Assembly (NCBI GenBank): GCA_036898135.1
Contig: CM072513.1
Location: forward strand, 14,252,522 to 14,316,521
Length of the DNA: 64,000 nucleotides
Reading direction: 5' to 3'
DNA from: Oncomelania hupensis
Taxonomy: Eukaryota; Mollusca; Gastropoda; Littorinimorpha; Pomatiopsidae
Positions 32,089 to 43,169 of the stretch are shown piece after piece. Below the pieces are notes generated by a model. It did not search any database. It was given only the letters and a program-made list of their open reading frames with translations, and was not told the DNA's origin. Numbering within the stretch: position 1 is the first letter of the stretch; the number at the start of each line of letters is the position of its first letter. Made by a program: the position numbers and the translations under genes.

Positions 32089-32695
32089 AACCAAAACCTT
32101 CGGTGACCGCTCTTTCTCCTTCCACGCGCCTACACTTTGGAACCAGCTCCCTTCCCACATCCGTCATTGTGAAACCTCCCCCACCTTCAAGAGGTCCCTG
32201 AAAACACACCTGTTCAAGTGTGTTTATGACCTGTGATGTTCTCGCCTTGCCTCGTTCTCGGCCCGGGTGTTGTATCCTAACTGTCTATGTGACCTTTATA
32301 AATTGTGTTCATTGTACGTTAATGCTTTATTTTTTATTTTTTGGGTTCTCTAGGTTCAATTCTTCACTTTTAATGAGCGGAAAGCTATCATGTACAGCCA
32401 ATCGTTTCATTATTCTTGTTTAACTTGTTAATTGGGCTTTGATAATTTACGTATTATAGTTAGACTTGTGTTGTATGCGTGCTGTGTGGGTGTATGTGAG
32501 CACACGTGTGTACTACTGTGTTAGTCAAATTAATTATATATGTGTCTTGACTTACTTTTTTATGTCATTATCTGGTTGATTTTAGTCGCAGTTATAGTTC
32601 TTTAAAGGTTTTAAAAGTAAAGTGTCAAGCGCTTAGAGCTAGATTAATAGGTAAGCGCTATATAAAAAGGCCTGTAATAATAATAATAAATAATA

Positions 32696-34118
32696 GTGTT
32701 TTATATGACTATGGCATGACTTCGTTCACTCATAGTAAGGTAAAAGTGAAAATTTCTACAAGAACTAGTTCATCATTGATTTATAATGATTGTATGCATG
32801 CGGTATGTGTGCACATATATTTCATGTTGTAAACTTGCTGTATCCTGTCAGCTTTCAATAAGCAGTACAAAAATTTCACTCTAATTTAAATTCAGGATAC
32901 TTTTGTGCAATGCATATTTGTAGTTCAGATAATGTGTATATTTTTTAAGAAGATTGGTCAGTCTAATTATTGAATAAAATATGATTCCAAGCATACGTTC
33001 ATTTTGGACTGTGTTGATTCTTCTTTTTCTCATGAATAAAGACTTTTAACTACAAAATTTTTCTCTCTCTCTTTCTCTGATTTGTTCATAATAATAATTA
33101 TGATAATATATTTATGTGGTATGAAAGGATGAATGTTCAAGAAATCTTGTACTTTACATTTCCAAGGTATTGAGTGGTTTGCAACTGTACATCAAAGCTT
33201 TAAAAAACAACAGCTATAGGCTTAGGAGTTGGAAGTGAAAAGAAAACAAGTCCATGCACATTAACCAAGTGGAATGGACCCTTGATAGCAAACAGGAAGT
33301 GGGTCATCGATGGCATAGTGGGTCAAATATATAAATACCACCTTCCCCAACCCACCTCACCTGCAAGCCTAAATCAGAGCATTTTTAAATGGCCATGTAC
33401 ATAATCATTTTTGAAATGTTGTCATGCTTATTTTTTGAGTGCCGTGTCTGTTATCTTGTTGCATTGTCATGCCTATAATTTATGCGCAAGTGTGTATCAG
33501 GATGCTTGCATTGTTAATGTGAAAGAATGTGTTTGAGTGTGGCTCGAGTCGCCTTTTGGTGAGATATATGTGCTCGTTATAAGTTCTCCAATTATTATTC
33601 TTATAATATCTATATATATAAGATAACCAAAGGGAGGCGCGTCACAGGCATAGGCGCTCGCGTGTCCAGATACAAGCGCCTGTGATATATATAGATCTAT
33701 ATATACAAACTTGTTTCCGAGGACATGCTTAAAATAGCGTTAATTAGTGACAGAATGTTTTCTCTCTTAAAGACTTCGCTCTTTCCGTCTCAAAAACATA
33801 TTTGCCTTCTTGGATTCTTAAATGGTATGAGACCAAGTGAGGACACTATCCAGCATCAACAAAGGGTTCAAAATCATTCTCATTCGTGAAAGACATCTGC
33901 CTCACTAAAAAATACAATTTTACCTAAGTTGTCCTCTTCCATTTTCTTGCATGTTGACACTTAAAGAAAACAAAAAACAAAGATGCATGCGAATATTATA
34001 TTTTAGGTGTTAAGAAAAGATCATACACTTTGGATTTGCACATCTTTCGAAGTTTCGTATTAGACTCTACATACATATTTGGTTTTTAAAATTTTGTGAT
34101 AGAAAAGGGAAAAAAACA

Positions 34119-34120
<2 letters not shown>
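32696..34120. other. Intergenic stretch, nothing firm
   Basis: AT-rich. AATAAA motifs occur near 32971 and 33036 but no adjoining gene can be assigned. An imperfect palindrome (tatatatata...gcgcctgtgatatatataga) lies at about 33605-33710. Confidence 0.4.

Positions 34121-34122
<2 letters not shown>

Positions 34123-34208
<86 letters not shown>
34123..34208. repeat. (AT)n microsatellite
   Basis: About 43 uninterrupted AT units directly in front of a LINE fragment. Confidence 0.95.
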
Positions 34209-34210
<2 letters not shown>

Positions 34211-34850
34211 CAAATTCAAGGATATAATGGTCCCCCTCTTTAAGGCCCTTATACGTCCAATCTTGGAGTACGCTAACCCTGTCTGGTGCCCATATTTAAG
34301 GAGGCATGTTGACTTGATCAAGGGTGTCCAGCGCAGATTCACCAGGAAGATTTGTGGAATGTCAGGACTCTCCTACGAGGAGAGACTGAAGTCAATGAGG
34401 TTACCCAGTTTAGAATATAGGAGAGAGCGGGGTGATTTAATCGAAATTTTTAAAATTGTGCACAAATTGTATGATCCTTTAACCACTTATTCTCTTTTAA
34501 ATTTTAATGATGTTGGTTTAACACGTGGTCACAAATTTAAACTTACTAAAACTTTTAATAATACTCGCAAATTTAACAAGTATTTTACTAATAGAGTGGT
34601 AACCCCTTGGAATAACCTGACTGCTGAGGCTGTGGATGCTGGATCACTTAATGTGTTCAAGAATAGTCTGGACAAATTATTTAGGGATAGCATCTACTCC
34701 ACCAATTTGGAGGCTAAAAAATTCTAAATTGGTAGGCACTGATGCCAGGGGAGGGGGTCTTGGGACCCTCATTAAGATCAATTATGAGGGCCAAAGGCTT
34801 TTTAGCCTGCATGCCGTACTTATATAGAGAGCATCATTTGTCATCATTTT
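34209..34850 (+). pseudogene. CR1-type LINE C-terminal fragment
   Basis: The open frame 34227-34727 reads LIRPILEYANPVWCPYLRRH, VQRRFTRKICG and VTPWNNLTAEAV, the post-RT C-terminal region of CR1-like LINEs. The catalytic RT region is missing. A short 3' UTR follows to about 34850. Confidence 0.75.
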
Positions 34851-35743
34851 ACAAATTATACACAACCAGATTTAGTTGGCAGTGAAAACTACACACATAC
34901 ATGTATCTATAAGGTATAAGCACTTATCTGCCATCAAACAGTGGTAAGTACGTGTACCATGCTTGTATACATTTTTGATATCTCATTTGTAAAAACGCCA
35001 TAATTATGTTTTTCTACTTCATGCGTATGTTTTTCTACTTATGTCGACTTTTCAGCACAGCTGTAAAGAACTTGTGAAGAGGAATTTTTTTTTTCCATTT
35101 TGCATTTGTAAATAAATGAATTTGATAATAAAATCAACAAGTCTAATATTGTGTCTATTGTGTATATATTTCTGTCACAGCCAAATATTACGACAGTATT
35201 ATTATGTAGTAGTATTATTATCAGTACAACTTATGTTAATCTGATGAATAAAAATTGATGCAACGACAACAACAACAACAAATATTACGAGATGTTCGTG
35301 GAAGTAAAGCAAGAGAATGATAACACTAACAATGTAAGGTTGTTTCAAATCAAGTCAAAAACATTTGAAAGGACACTTAAAACAAAGGTGTATGTTTTTT
35401 TTCTTTCACCTTCACAAAAGGTACAATTAATACTCTGTCCTACTCCAATGCTAGATAATGCTGCTTCCTATTATTCTGTGGGTTATTCTTATTTGCAGCC
35501 ACTTCAATTTGATTTCCCTAATGTCTTGTGTTTTCTTAAATATTATTTTCCATTCTACTGTGCGCACTCTTCACCCGTCCCAGTTTTTACAACAATTTGG
35601 TCTTATTTCATCTTTAACTAATGTATAATAAAATATCCTCGCATCTCTCGTTGTTGTACCTATAAGTCTCAACACTTTAATATTGTCATAATCAACAACG
35701 TTAGCTGTAGCTATTTGCAGTCCACTCTGGTGAACATATTTCT
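34851..35743. other. No feature recognised
   Basis: AT-rich sequence with short ORFs lacking family resemblance and a small CAA run near 35265. Confidence 0.4.
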
Positions 35744-35755
35744 TAACAGCCTCTA

Positions 35756-36050
35756 GGTAAAGGTAAAGGTAGTCCCATAGCCTTGTGGCCGTAGGGGAGC
35801 GTGATGTTGGAGATCACACTTATCTTGGGCCAGCGTAATGAGGGTGATGCCCAACTCTCTCCCTCGCTGCTTTACCTTCCCCACCCTCAAGAGAGTAGGT
35901 ACTCAATCACAGTTGAGTCAACTGGGGGCGTTGTTGTTTGTCGCTTCACACCTTAGCGGTCACCCATCCAAGTGCTAACCGCACCGGACGGTGCTTCACT
36001 TTCGACACAGTAGCGAGTGCTCCAACCACTGCACTATCCGACACCCCTCC
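35756..36050 (-). mobile_element. SINE with 12-bp TSD and 5S-rRNA-like segment
   Basis: taacagcctcta at 35744-35755 and 36051-36062 flanks a 295-bp insertion. Minus strand: an A-box-like tagtgcagtggttgg near the start, then ggttagcacttggatgggtg, strongly like the 5S rRNA segment GGTTAGTACTTGGATGGG. It ends in TTTACC tail units. Pol III-derived head likely; tRNA versus 5S parentage not settled. Confidence 0.85.
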
Positions 36051-36766
36051 TAACAGCCTCTACACAACCATAATACACTAACAAATTAGTAGTAACTAAG
36101 TAAGTTTATATTTTTCAAAAAAAAGCTTCAAAACTTAAGAAATTGCCATTGTCATTCAAAAATATTTCAATAATTAAGTCTATATTTGTCAAAAAAAGCT
36201 TCAAAACTTAAGAAATTGCCATTGTCATTCAAAAAAATTTCAATCAAATATTCACATTCTAAAATATTATAAAAAAAATTATGGCTCCAAATACATTTCT
36301 TCAGCGCAGTCAAGTCTAATTTTATCTCCAAGAATTTCATACGTCCTAAGCACATCATACCAGAAAGGGTTAATATTTTCTTCAAAACCCAATTTGTTAC
36401 CAAGCTTATTAATTAACAACACCTTTTCATTTACAATTTCAATTATATTTTCCTTTCTGATCCGAGTTATTTTTATTGCATTCCTATAATGGCGTACATC
36501 TGGGATACCAATACCTCCATCGGAGATACTTTTAATTGAGGACTTTTTACAAATCTTAGTATTTTTATTATTCCAAACAAATATCAAAATACTTATTTGA
36601 ATAGAGTTGATAATACAGCCTGGTGGATTAGGCAGTAACAGCCACAGATATACAAGCTTTGACAAGATCAACGACTTAAGCACAGCAACCCAACCAACTG
36701 GCGTTAACTGATGTTTTAACCATATCTTGTACAGTATCTTCCTATCCTATCCTATCCTATCCTATC

Positions 36767-38281
36767 CAGGGCCAGATCCAGGGGGGGGGGGTACCTGGGT
36801 TCCGAAACCCCCCCCCCCCCTCCAAACTATAAGAAAAAATTAATTTTGTTTTATGCAAAGCGGTTTAATTTTAAAAAAAAATGTTTTTAAAACATTGCAG
36901 TTTTTATTCACTTTTGGTCCAAGGTACAAATAATTATTTATAGACAATTCAACGGAAATCCATTTCAAGGGATCCGTTGAAACGTCCAAAGCGTTTTCCC
37001 GTTGAAACGACCAAGTAACCCAACCCCTAAGCCTATTAGTAAATGCAGCCATATTTTCCTGTTCTGTCCGCAAGCCTCTTCCAGCACCTTCACCTTGATA
37101 CTGCCCTAATCCCCCCAAAACGACTTTTTAGAAATATTAATTAAGATGCTAAGTTGATAATTATGAACTATAATTCGTTGCCTGGTTTGGTGAAGTCAGC
37201 AAAATGGCAAATGCTTTGACAACTGATGTTATTGTTCCTCGTCAAGCATCCCGACAGACTCTCCGTGACAACCAACCTGCGGCCACTCCAGAAGAATATT
37301 TCAAGATTAGCATTGCCATTCCTTTCTTGGAACACCTGTCAACCGAATTGGACTCGAGGTAAAAAAATGCTGACCTAGCAAGTTGATGGTCTCTGTCTGG
37401 TGCCAAGCACTTTAATAGACAACCAGGATGGTTTCATGCAGGTTCCAGAAGGGGTGAAGACACTGGCAATGTTGTGGGAGTCTGACCTACCAGACAACGC
37501 TACCCTTGATGCAGAATACCAACGGTGGGTTTGCAAATGGCGAAGTGCTGCTGAGAATGCGACAGCTATCATCCCATCCACGGCATCAGAAGCACTGAAA
37601 CATTGTGACGGGGATTTTTATCCCAACCTGTTCATCATGCTAAAGAACCTTTGCACCCTGCCTGTCACTACTGCCGAGTGTGAGCGTTCAAACAGTCAGT
37701 TGCGCAACCTGAAAAACTACCTGCGCTCCACAATGGGGCAACAGAGGCTCAACGGACTTGCTTTACTGAAAGTGCACAGGGATGTTGATATTGACTTCAA
37801 AGAGGCAGTGAACTGTTTTGCCAGAAGATACAATTCACAAATGGTACTAATGGCGGAGTTTAACCTAGTGCAGCAAGACTGGAAGTGAAAGCAGGGCGGT
37901 GATGTTCATAAACTACAAGGTAAAGCTTTATACCATTAGCGATCGACAAAAAGTAGTGAATAATAATAGTATACAAAACATCTCTGCTGATAAATAAATG
38001 TTTGTGTGTGTGTGTTTTTTGGTTTTTTTAAGGGAGGTGCAGAGGATAATTTTTGTACCTCAGAGTTTGTCAGTTCAACTGTTAAAAAAGCTCAAAGTCC
38101 CAGACCATCACATATGGCTTTTTAAAGGTTCAGATAGCACCAGATTGCACCATTTTGCATCCTTGAAAAAAAAAATTTCCGGGGGGGGGGGCATGCCCCC
38201 GGACCCTCCTAGAACGCTCGACGCTTCGCGCCTTCGCTGAACCTGTAACCCCCCCTTCGACTTTCCCCAGGTCCGGCCCTG
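36767..38281 (+). mobile_element. hAT-type DNA transposon remnant, 1515 bp
   Basis: Starts CAGGGCCAGATCCAGG and ends with the complement of CAGGGCCGGACCTGGGG, so the TIRs are inverted. It sits inside the TATCC repeat tail of an RTE copy, so the TSD cannot be read unambiguously. Contains hAT transposase pieces. Confidence 0.8.
37204..37888 (+). pseudogene. hAT transposase remnant (middle piece and C-terminal dimerisation domain)
   Basis: 37204-37359 reads ASRQTLRDNQPAATPEEYFK and IAIPFLEHLSTEL, then a stop. 37400-37888 reads FIMLKNLCTLPVTTAECERS, LRNLKNYLRSTMGQQRLNGL and ALLKVHRDV, the hAT C-terminal dimerisation region in full. The catalytic RNase H-like core is deleted. Close to transposases annotated as THAP12-like or ZMYM-like in animals. 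Confidence 0.8.
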
Positions 38282-38707
38282 CTATCCTATCCTATCCTAT
38301 CCTATCCTATCCCGTAACTCGGAGGTTGTAGGGGCACCACAGATGATCGTCTAACCAGCGTACTCCATCTTTCCCTGTCCTCAACAACCCTGATTGTTTC
38401 GCTCAGTGTCAAACCAGTCCATTCTCGAATGTTGTCCTCCCACCTCTTTTTCGGTCTCCCACTTCTTCTACCTCCTTGCATTGTGCCTTGCAGGATGGTC
38501 TTTGCAAGACCTGATGATCTTAATTACAGTATCTTAATTTTTAGAAATTCTGCTTAGAAGTTTAATCAGAAATCTTGTAAACACGATTCCTACAGTATCT
38601 TAATTGTTTAATTCTGGATTCCAGTCCATGTGCAGATGGGTCATGAAGACAGCATGAGAATTCTTTTTACTACGTAACCAGATTACGCTACTCTTGTCTG
38701 TGTTTAA

Positions 38708-38779
38708 CCGGTCCTGATTTGGCTCGGAGGAGTCCGCTGGACCTAAAGCAATAATAAATCAAATCAATTAAATCAATCA
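38708..38779 (+). mobile_element. Ultrashort retroposon, copy 3, 72 bp with 12-bp TSD
   Basis: Perfect duplication gtctgtgtttaa at 38696-38707 and 38780-38791. Starts CCGGTCCTGATTTGGCTCGG and has a long AATCA-type tail. Confidence 0.92.
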
Positions 38780-39126
38780 GTCTGTGTTTAAAACTTACCC
38801 AGAAATAGAGCCAAAACGCTCAATGGTATTTATTATTGTATGTCTACCTGAACTTTCCTCTCCTTCTTACATTATTTCAGTATCATCTGCATTTCGCTAA
38901 AGTTTACTTTCGTTATCATGAATTTTTATCCCTTTTATCTCTTTATTTTGCCTAATAATAACTGCCAAAATTTCTACACACGTAATAAATAAATAACATA
39001 TGAAATTGGGTCTCCTTGCCTACAGCCCCTCTGAACATGAAACCATGACGTTAGACCTCCATTCACAGTTAGGGGAGATTTAGATAGGATTTAGCAATCT
39101 ATTTACTAAAGTCAGGGCCACATCTA

Positions 39127-39127
39127 A

Positions 39128-39186
<59 letters not shown>
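39127..39186. repeat. (AAT)n microsatellite, tail of minus-strand LINE
   Basis: Complement of the TTA tail of the LINE fragment at 39187-39800. Confidence 0.9.
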
Positions 39187-39187
<1 letters not shown>

Positions 39188-39802
39188 GGATTTTTATATA
39201 GCGGGTACTCCGTTGTGACTAGAGAACAGAGAGTTTGTACCCTATGCGTGCTTGCACAGGAAGCCAGTGAAGGGAATGTAGTAGAGGTGTGATGTGATCG
39301 CGTTTCTTTGCTTGGAATACTAGTCTAGCTGCTGAGTTCTGAACCTTTTGAAGTTTGTCAATGATGTGTTTTGGGGAGCCAGCGAGAAGAGAGTTGCAAT
39401 AGTCAAGACGAGAAAGGACGAGAGCGCAGACTAGGGTTTTGGTGGCAGTGACTGTAAGATAGTGGCGAAAGGAGCTGATTTGGCGTGTATATATATATAT
39501 ATGCAGAGCGACAGCCGTTGGAGATGTGGTTGTTGAGGGACAGGTCGTCGGAGAGAATGTAGCCGATATTTCTCGCTGAGGATGAGAACTGAATGTTTGT
39601 TGTCCCTTATGTGAGCGATATTGGGAGAGTGAGGAGGAGGTGTTGTGCTTGTGAATGAGGAGGGCTTCGGTTTTATCGTCATTAAGCTTAACACTTTAAT
39701 CAACACTTTAAGCAAAAGCTTTTTTTTTTTCCAAAATCTAGGCAACGAAGAAGGCCTGGGGTCTGTTGCACTATTATGTGTTTGTAAATCGTCGGTGTCC
39801 AT
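39187..39802 (-). pseudogene. L2-type LINE C-terminal fragment
   Basis: Minus strand reads TKTLVCALVLSRLDYCNSLL, HIIDKLQKVQNSAARLVF and HSLHWLPVQARI, parallel to the C-terminal domain of the L2-type LINE at 31483-32088, then gtacccgctatataaaaatc and an ATT tail. A short TA repeat at 39486 and frame shifts break it. Confidence 0.75.
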
Positions 39803-39826
39803 TCAAAACCTCTATCCTATCCTATC

Positions 39827-42800
39827 CTATCCTGTCCCATAACCCGAAGGTCGTAGGGGCACCACAGATGATCGCTTAACCAGCATACTCCATCTTTCTC
39901 TGTCCTCAGCAGCCCTCATGGCTTCGCTCAGTGTCAAACCAGTCCATTCTCGAATGTTGTCCTCCCACCTCTTTTTCGGTCTCCCCCTTCTTCTACCTCC
40001 TTGCACTGTGCCTTGCAGAATGGTCTTTGCAAGGCCTGATGATCTGGTGACGTGGCCATACCATCGGAGTTTCCGTTTCTTCACCACTGTGAGCAGGTCA
40101 TCGTGTTGTCCAATGGCTTGTGTGATGGTCTGTCGGACTTCAACGTTGGTGATGTGTTGGGTATAGGAAATGCACAGAAGTCTTCTGTAGCACCTCATCT
40201 CCATGCTTTGTATTCTTCGTTGGAGATCTGCTGTGAGGGTCCATGCTTCGCAAGCATATAGGAAGATGGAGATGACCAGAGATCGCAGCAGTCTTACTTT
40301 GGAATGTAGACTGATGGTTCTGTCTTTCCAAATGGGCTTCAACCTTGTCAGGGCAGCAGTTGTTTGTGCGATCCTGGAGAGGACTTCCTGTCGAGACCCA
40401 TTGTCTGACACAATGGCTCCTAAATATTTGAAGCTGTGCACTGTGTTGAGGGATTGGCCTTGTACTTTGATGTCCGTGTTGATGCCATTGGTGTTGTTGG
40501 TCATCATTTTGGTCTTCTCTGCACTTATTTCCATTCCATAAGCTCTGGAGGTGGTGTCAAGCCTCTGTACAAGCTGTTCAAGTTCTTGTTCCTCTCCAGC
40601 CAATCCATCAATATCATCCGCAAAACGAAGATTGGAGATTGCTCTGCCCCCTATGCTGACTGTGCCTTCGTGATCTGCAAGAGCATCTGACATGATGCGC
40701 TCTAGGAAGATGTTGAAGAGTGTTGGAGAGAGTAGGCATCCTTGACGCACACCGATTGTTGTTCTGAACCAGTTCCCGATGGCGCTGTTATGGAGGACTG
40801 CACTGGTAGCCTTGTCATACAGGCTTTTGATGACTTCTATGATTTTAGGGCTGATGTTGTACACTTTCATGGTTGCCCATAGAGCTGCATGCCAGACTCG
40901 GTCAAATGCCTTCTTGAAGTCTATGAACACATGATATAGATGTTGTTGGTGCTGTAGGTATTTCTCACAGATTATTCTGAGGTTGAAAATCTGTTCAGTG
41001 GTACTTCGCCCTGCCATGAATCCTGCTTGTTCTTCAGCTATGATTTGTTCAGCTTGTGGTTTCAACCTGTTGAGTATTATTTTCAGGAGGACCTTGCTGG
41101 GATGGCTGATGAGGCTGATGGTGCGGTAATTTTCACACTCCTGAAGGTTACCTTTTTTAGGAAGAGTGATGACAAGCGACTGGGTCCATGGTGTAGGCCA
41201 TTCCCCACTCTGCCAGATCTTGTTACAGATAGTGGTGAGAGCATCAGTCATCGCTTCTCCTCCTGCTTGTAGCAGTTCTGCTGGTATGTTGTCCACTCCC
41301 GCTGACTTCCCTTTCTTCAGCGATTGCACTGCTGCCTCAACTTCTTCCCGGAGAATTGGGAGGATTTCTTCTTCTTCTCTGCTCTCGGGACATGCTAGAA
41401 CTGATGGGTCTCCATTTGGTGTATGGTTGTAAAGGTCAGAGCAGTACTCTGTCCATCTGTCCAAGACTTCTTGTTCTTCTGTAAGGCAAATGCCAGACTT
41501 GCTTTGGATAGTGGAGACTTTGGGCTGTTTAACACTTGTCAGCCGCTTCACAGTCTGGTAGGCCTTCTTGCTGTTGTTCTTGTTCAGATTGTTCTCTATT
41601 TCCTGGCATTGATCTTCTATCCAGTTCTCCTTTGCTGTGCGCATGCCTTTTCGGATGTCATTGTTGATTTTTCGGTAGACATCAGCTCCCTGTGAGGTGT
41701 TCTTTTTCTTTTTTAACTCTCTTCGTTTATCACACAGATCCAAAAGTTCAGGTGTGATCCACGGCTTCTTCTTTGGTCGGTGCTTGCCAAGGATCTCAGT
41801 GGCGGCATCTGTTACAGCTGAGTTGAAGGTATTGGTCATGGTGTTGACATCTACTTCGCCTGCCCCCAAAATAAGCAGTGGTGCAAATTTCCCTCCAATT
41901 GTGGCCTGAAATATTTTTGCCACCTCCGGGTCTTGCAGTTTGTCCAGGTCGAACTTCAGCCTAGTGCACTTTGCTGTATTTACTCTCTTCAAATGGAGCC
42001 GGAAAGACATCATCACGAGATCGTGGTCACTTCCAATGTCTGCTCCTGGAAAAGTGCGTGTCCTGCCAATGTTGATGCTTGATCTGAAGCGTTTCTTGAC
42101 CATGATGTAGTCGATCTGGTTGTGATGTTCCCCGCCGGGACTGTGCCATGTCCATCGTCTGGATTTTTTGTGGAGACCAAGCGTGTTTGCCAGTACCAGA
42201 TTGTTGTATCTGGCAAACTCCAATAGCCTCAGACCCCTGTCATTTGTCTCGTTGTTGCAGTGGGGTCCGCATGTGTCTCCCCAGTTGCGGTGCGCATCTT
42301 GGCCAACCTTGGCATTCCAGTCGCCTTGCACTATGACTATGTCCTTCTTCGGCACTTGGTCAAGGACCGCCTGTATATTTTCATAAAAATCCTCCACTTC
42401 GCTGTCTTCATAGTCTGATGTTGGGGCATAGGCCTGGATGATGGTAATGTTGAAAGGGGTTGCTCTCAGACGGATGGTAATGAGTCTACTGGAGACTGGG
42501 CGGCAACCCATGACAGTGGCTAGAATGTTCTTGTGGACCAAGAATCCAACGCCGTGTTCGTGCCTGTCATCTCTACCGCTGAAATAGAGCTTGTGGCCTT
42601 TGTCAGTCGTTGTTTCACCTAGGCCTTTCCAGCGCAGTTCGCTGATACCTAGAACGTTCCATCGATAGTGGTCCAGCTCGTGGGCCAGTTCTTCTAATTT
42701 TCCTTCCGCAGTTAGGGTCCTGACGTTCCAGGTTCCTATGACGATGTTGTTTCTCGTGCGGATCTTGCTATATTGTCCATCAGTAGCATACTTAACACCT

Positions 42801-42934
42801 CCGTCCTGGTGGCCAACGGAAGGCGCGGTCCTTGTGCCGGGTGACGGCCCGGGCGACGACCGATCCGGTATGGAATTAGTGGATTGTGTCATCATGTAGT
42901 GTGTCTTGGGCAAAAAAGACCTGGCAGGGCCCAA
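39827..42934 (-). CDS. RTE-like endonuclease-reverse transcriptase, intact 1035 aa
   Basis: Provides nicking and target-primed reverse transcription for its own RNA. N-terminal apurinic-endonuclease domain: GTWNVRTL (about 68), GISELRW, QGDWNAKVG, QIDYIMVKK and GSDHDLVM, all catalytic blocks present. Central RT: KKGKSAGVDNIPAELL, LPKKGNLQECENYRTISLI, EEQAGFMAGRST, VFIDFKKAFDRVWH (motif A), GVRQGCLLSPTLFNIFLE and [13 protein letters not shown] (motif C, about residue 770). C-terminal basic domain: [14 protein letters not shown] and [13 protein letters not shown]. No stop or frameshift across 3.1 kb, unlike every other copy in the window, so it is young and possibly competent. Proteins of this kind are often annotated as craniofacial development protein 2-like; that is a transposon-derived name, not a host function. 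Confidence 0.93.
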   Translation of the reverse strand: MGPARSFLPKTHYMMTQSTNSIPDRSSPGPSPGTRTAPSVGHQDGGVKYATDGQYSKIRTRNNIVIGTWNVRTLTAEGKLEELAHELDHYRWNVLGISELRWKGLGETTTDKGHKLYFSGRDDRHEHGVGFLVHKNILATVMGCRPVSSRLITIRLRATPFNITIIQAYAPTSDYEDSEVEDFYENIQAVLDQVPKKDIVIVQGDWNAKVGQDAHRNWGDTCGPHCNNETNDRGLRLLEFARYNNLVLANTLGLHKKSRRWTWHSPGGEHHNQIDYIMVKKRFRSSINIGRTRTFPGADIGSDHDLVMMSFRLHLKRVNTAKCTRLKFDLDKLQDPEVAKIFQATIGGKFAPLLILGAGEVDVNTMTNTFNSAVTDAATEILGKHRPKKKPWITPELLDLCDKRRELKKKKNTSQGADVYRKINNDIRKGMRTAKENWIEDQCQEIENNLNKNNSKKAYQTVKRLTSVKQPKVSTIQSKSGICLTEEQEVLDRWTEYCSDLYNHTPNGDPSVLACPESREEEEILPILREEVEAAVQSLKKGKSAGVDNIPAELLQAGGEAMTDALTTICNKIWQSGEWPTPWTQSLVITLPKKGNLQECENYRTISLISHPSKVLLKIILNRLKPQAEQIIAEEQAGFMAGRSTTEQIFNLRIICEKYLQHQQHLYHVFIDFKKAFDRVWHAALWATMKVYNISPKIIEVIKSLYDKATSAVLHNSAIGNWFRTTIGVRQGCLLSPTLFNIFLERIMSDALADHEGTVSIGGRAISNLRFADDIDGLAGEEQELEQLVQRLDTTSRAYGMEISAEKTKMMTNNTNGINTDIKVQGQSLNTVHSFKYLGAIVSDNGSRQEVLSRIAQTTAALTRLKPIWKDRTISLHSKVRLLRSLVISIFLYACEAWTLTADLQRRIQSMEMRCYRRLLCISYTQHITNVEVRQTITQAIGQHDDLLTVVKKRKLRWYGHVTRSSGLAKTILQGTVQGGRRRGRPKKRWEDNIREWTGLTLSEAMRAAEDRERWSMLVKRSSVVPLRPSGYGTG

Positions 42935-43169
42935 TCCTCTCCAGGCTGTTGGCCACAGCCGAAATCCACGAATACAGTGTGGCTCGCCTTGGCCCTGAGC
43001 ACGTGGTCGTTGAACCTGTAGTAACGTGAGGTTCCTCCGCCCTGGCCGGTGACTTCTGTGTAGAAGACTTTCGCCCAGTGATGCCGTGCTAACATCACCC
43101 CTGTTAGTCGCCTCTTACGACACGCCGGGAAACGTTGGGTCTATTCTATTTGCCCGAACCCACAGAGCA
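42935..43169 (-). promoter_or_regulatory. RTE 5' leader, conserved between copies
   Basis: Region upstream of the ATG, conserved in the copy at 43667-43990 (gcatcactgggcaaaagt, agaagtcaccggccagggcg, cgtggatttcgg). It probably contains the internal promoter of the element. Contains a short inverted repeat tgtcg...gcgac. Confidence 0.5.

Larger units (their letters stand above)
29030..32695 (+). mobile_element. L2-type LINE, near full length, frameshifted
   Basis: Endonuclease then RT in one direction, with frame changes near 29690, 30050-30330 and 31483. The 3' end reads taagcgctatataaaaaggc followed by TAA units, the L2-type tail. AFDTIDHQILLDCL and FADDTQ place it in the L2/CR1 group. No TSD was found, so the 5' end is approximate. 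Confidence 0.85.
36741..38525 (-). mobile_element. RTE-like LINE 3' fragment with 11-bp TSD, split by a hAT element
   Basis: tacagtatctt at 36730-36740 and 38526-38536. The RTE 3' end occupies 38282-38525 (C-terminal coding and tail) and its TATCC repeat continues at 36741-36766 on the other side of the hAT element. Confidence 0.82.
36240..39090 (-). pseudogene. L1/Tx1-type LINE remnant, multiply interrupted
   Basis: At 38640-39090 (minus) degraded RT with the RGCRQGDPIS-type block. At 36270-36715 (minus) the C-terminal region SKLVYLWLLLPNPPG, FVWNNKNTKI and SDGGIGIPDV, typical of L1/Tx1 elements. The two parts are separated by an RTE copy (36741-38525), and an ultrashort retroposon lies at 38708-38779. 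Confidence 0.7.
39815..43169 (-). mobile_element. Full-length RTE-like non-LTR retrotransposon, 3355 bp, 12-bp TSD
   Basis: tcaaaacctcta at 39803-39814 and 43170-43181. One uninterrupted ORF, a 235-nt 5' leader and a short 3' UTR ending in GGATA repeats (plus strand TATCC). Endonuclease plus RT in one ORF with a microsatellite tail fits the RTE (BovB-like) clade. The flanking host sequence has a related uninterrupted version at about 49100-49145, supporting the boundaries. Confidence 0.92.

Noticed and set aside
37400..37888. Domesticated hAT-derived host gene
   Set aside because: It is flanked by matching TIRs, lacks the catalytic core and has a stop before it; simplest as a dead transposon.
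40203..42386. Plus-strand ORFs across the full-length RTE
   Set aside because: Antisense shadows of the intact 1035-codon ORF.
39827..42934. Host craniofacial development protein gene
   Set aside because: The ORF is a complete RTE-type endonuclease-RT with TSD and many copies nearby; the host-gene name is a database artefact.
42935..43169. HDV-like self-cleaving ribozyme at the RTE 5' end
   Set aside because: Such ribozymes occur in some RTE elements, but I could not build a convincing nested double pseudoknot by eye; only isolated short stems are visible.
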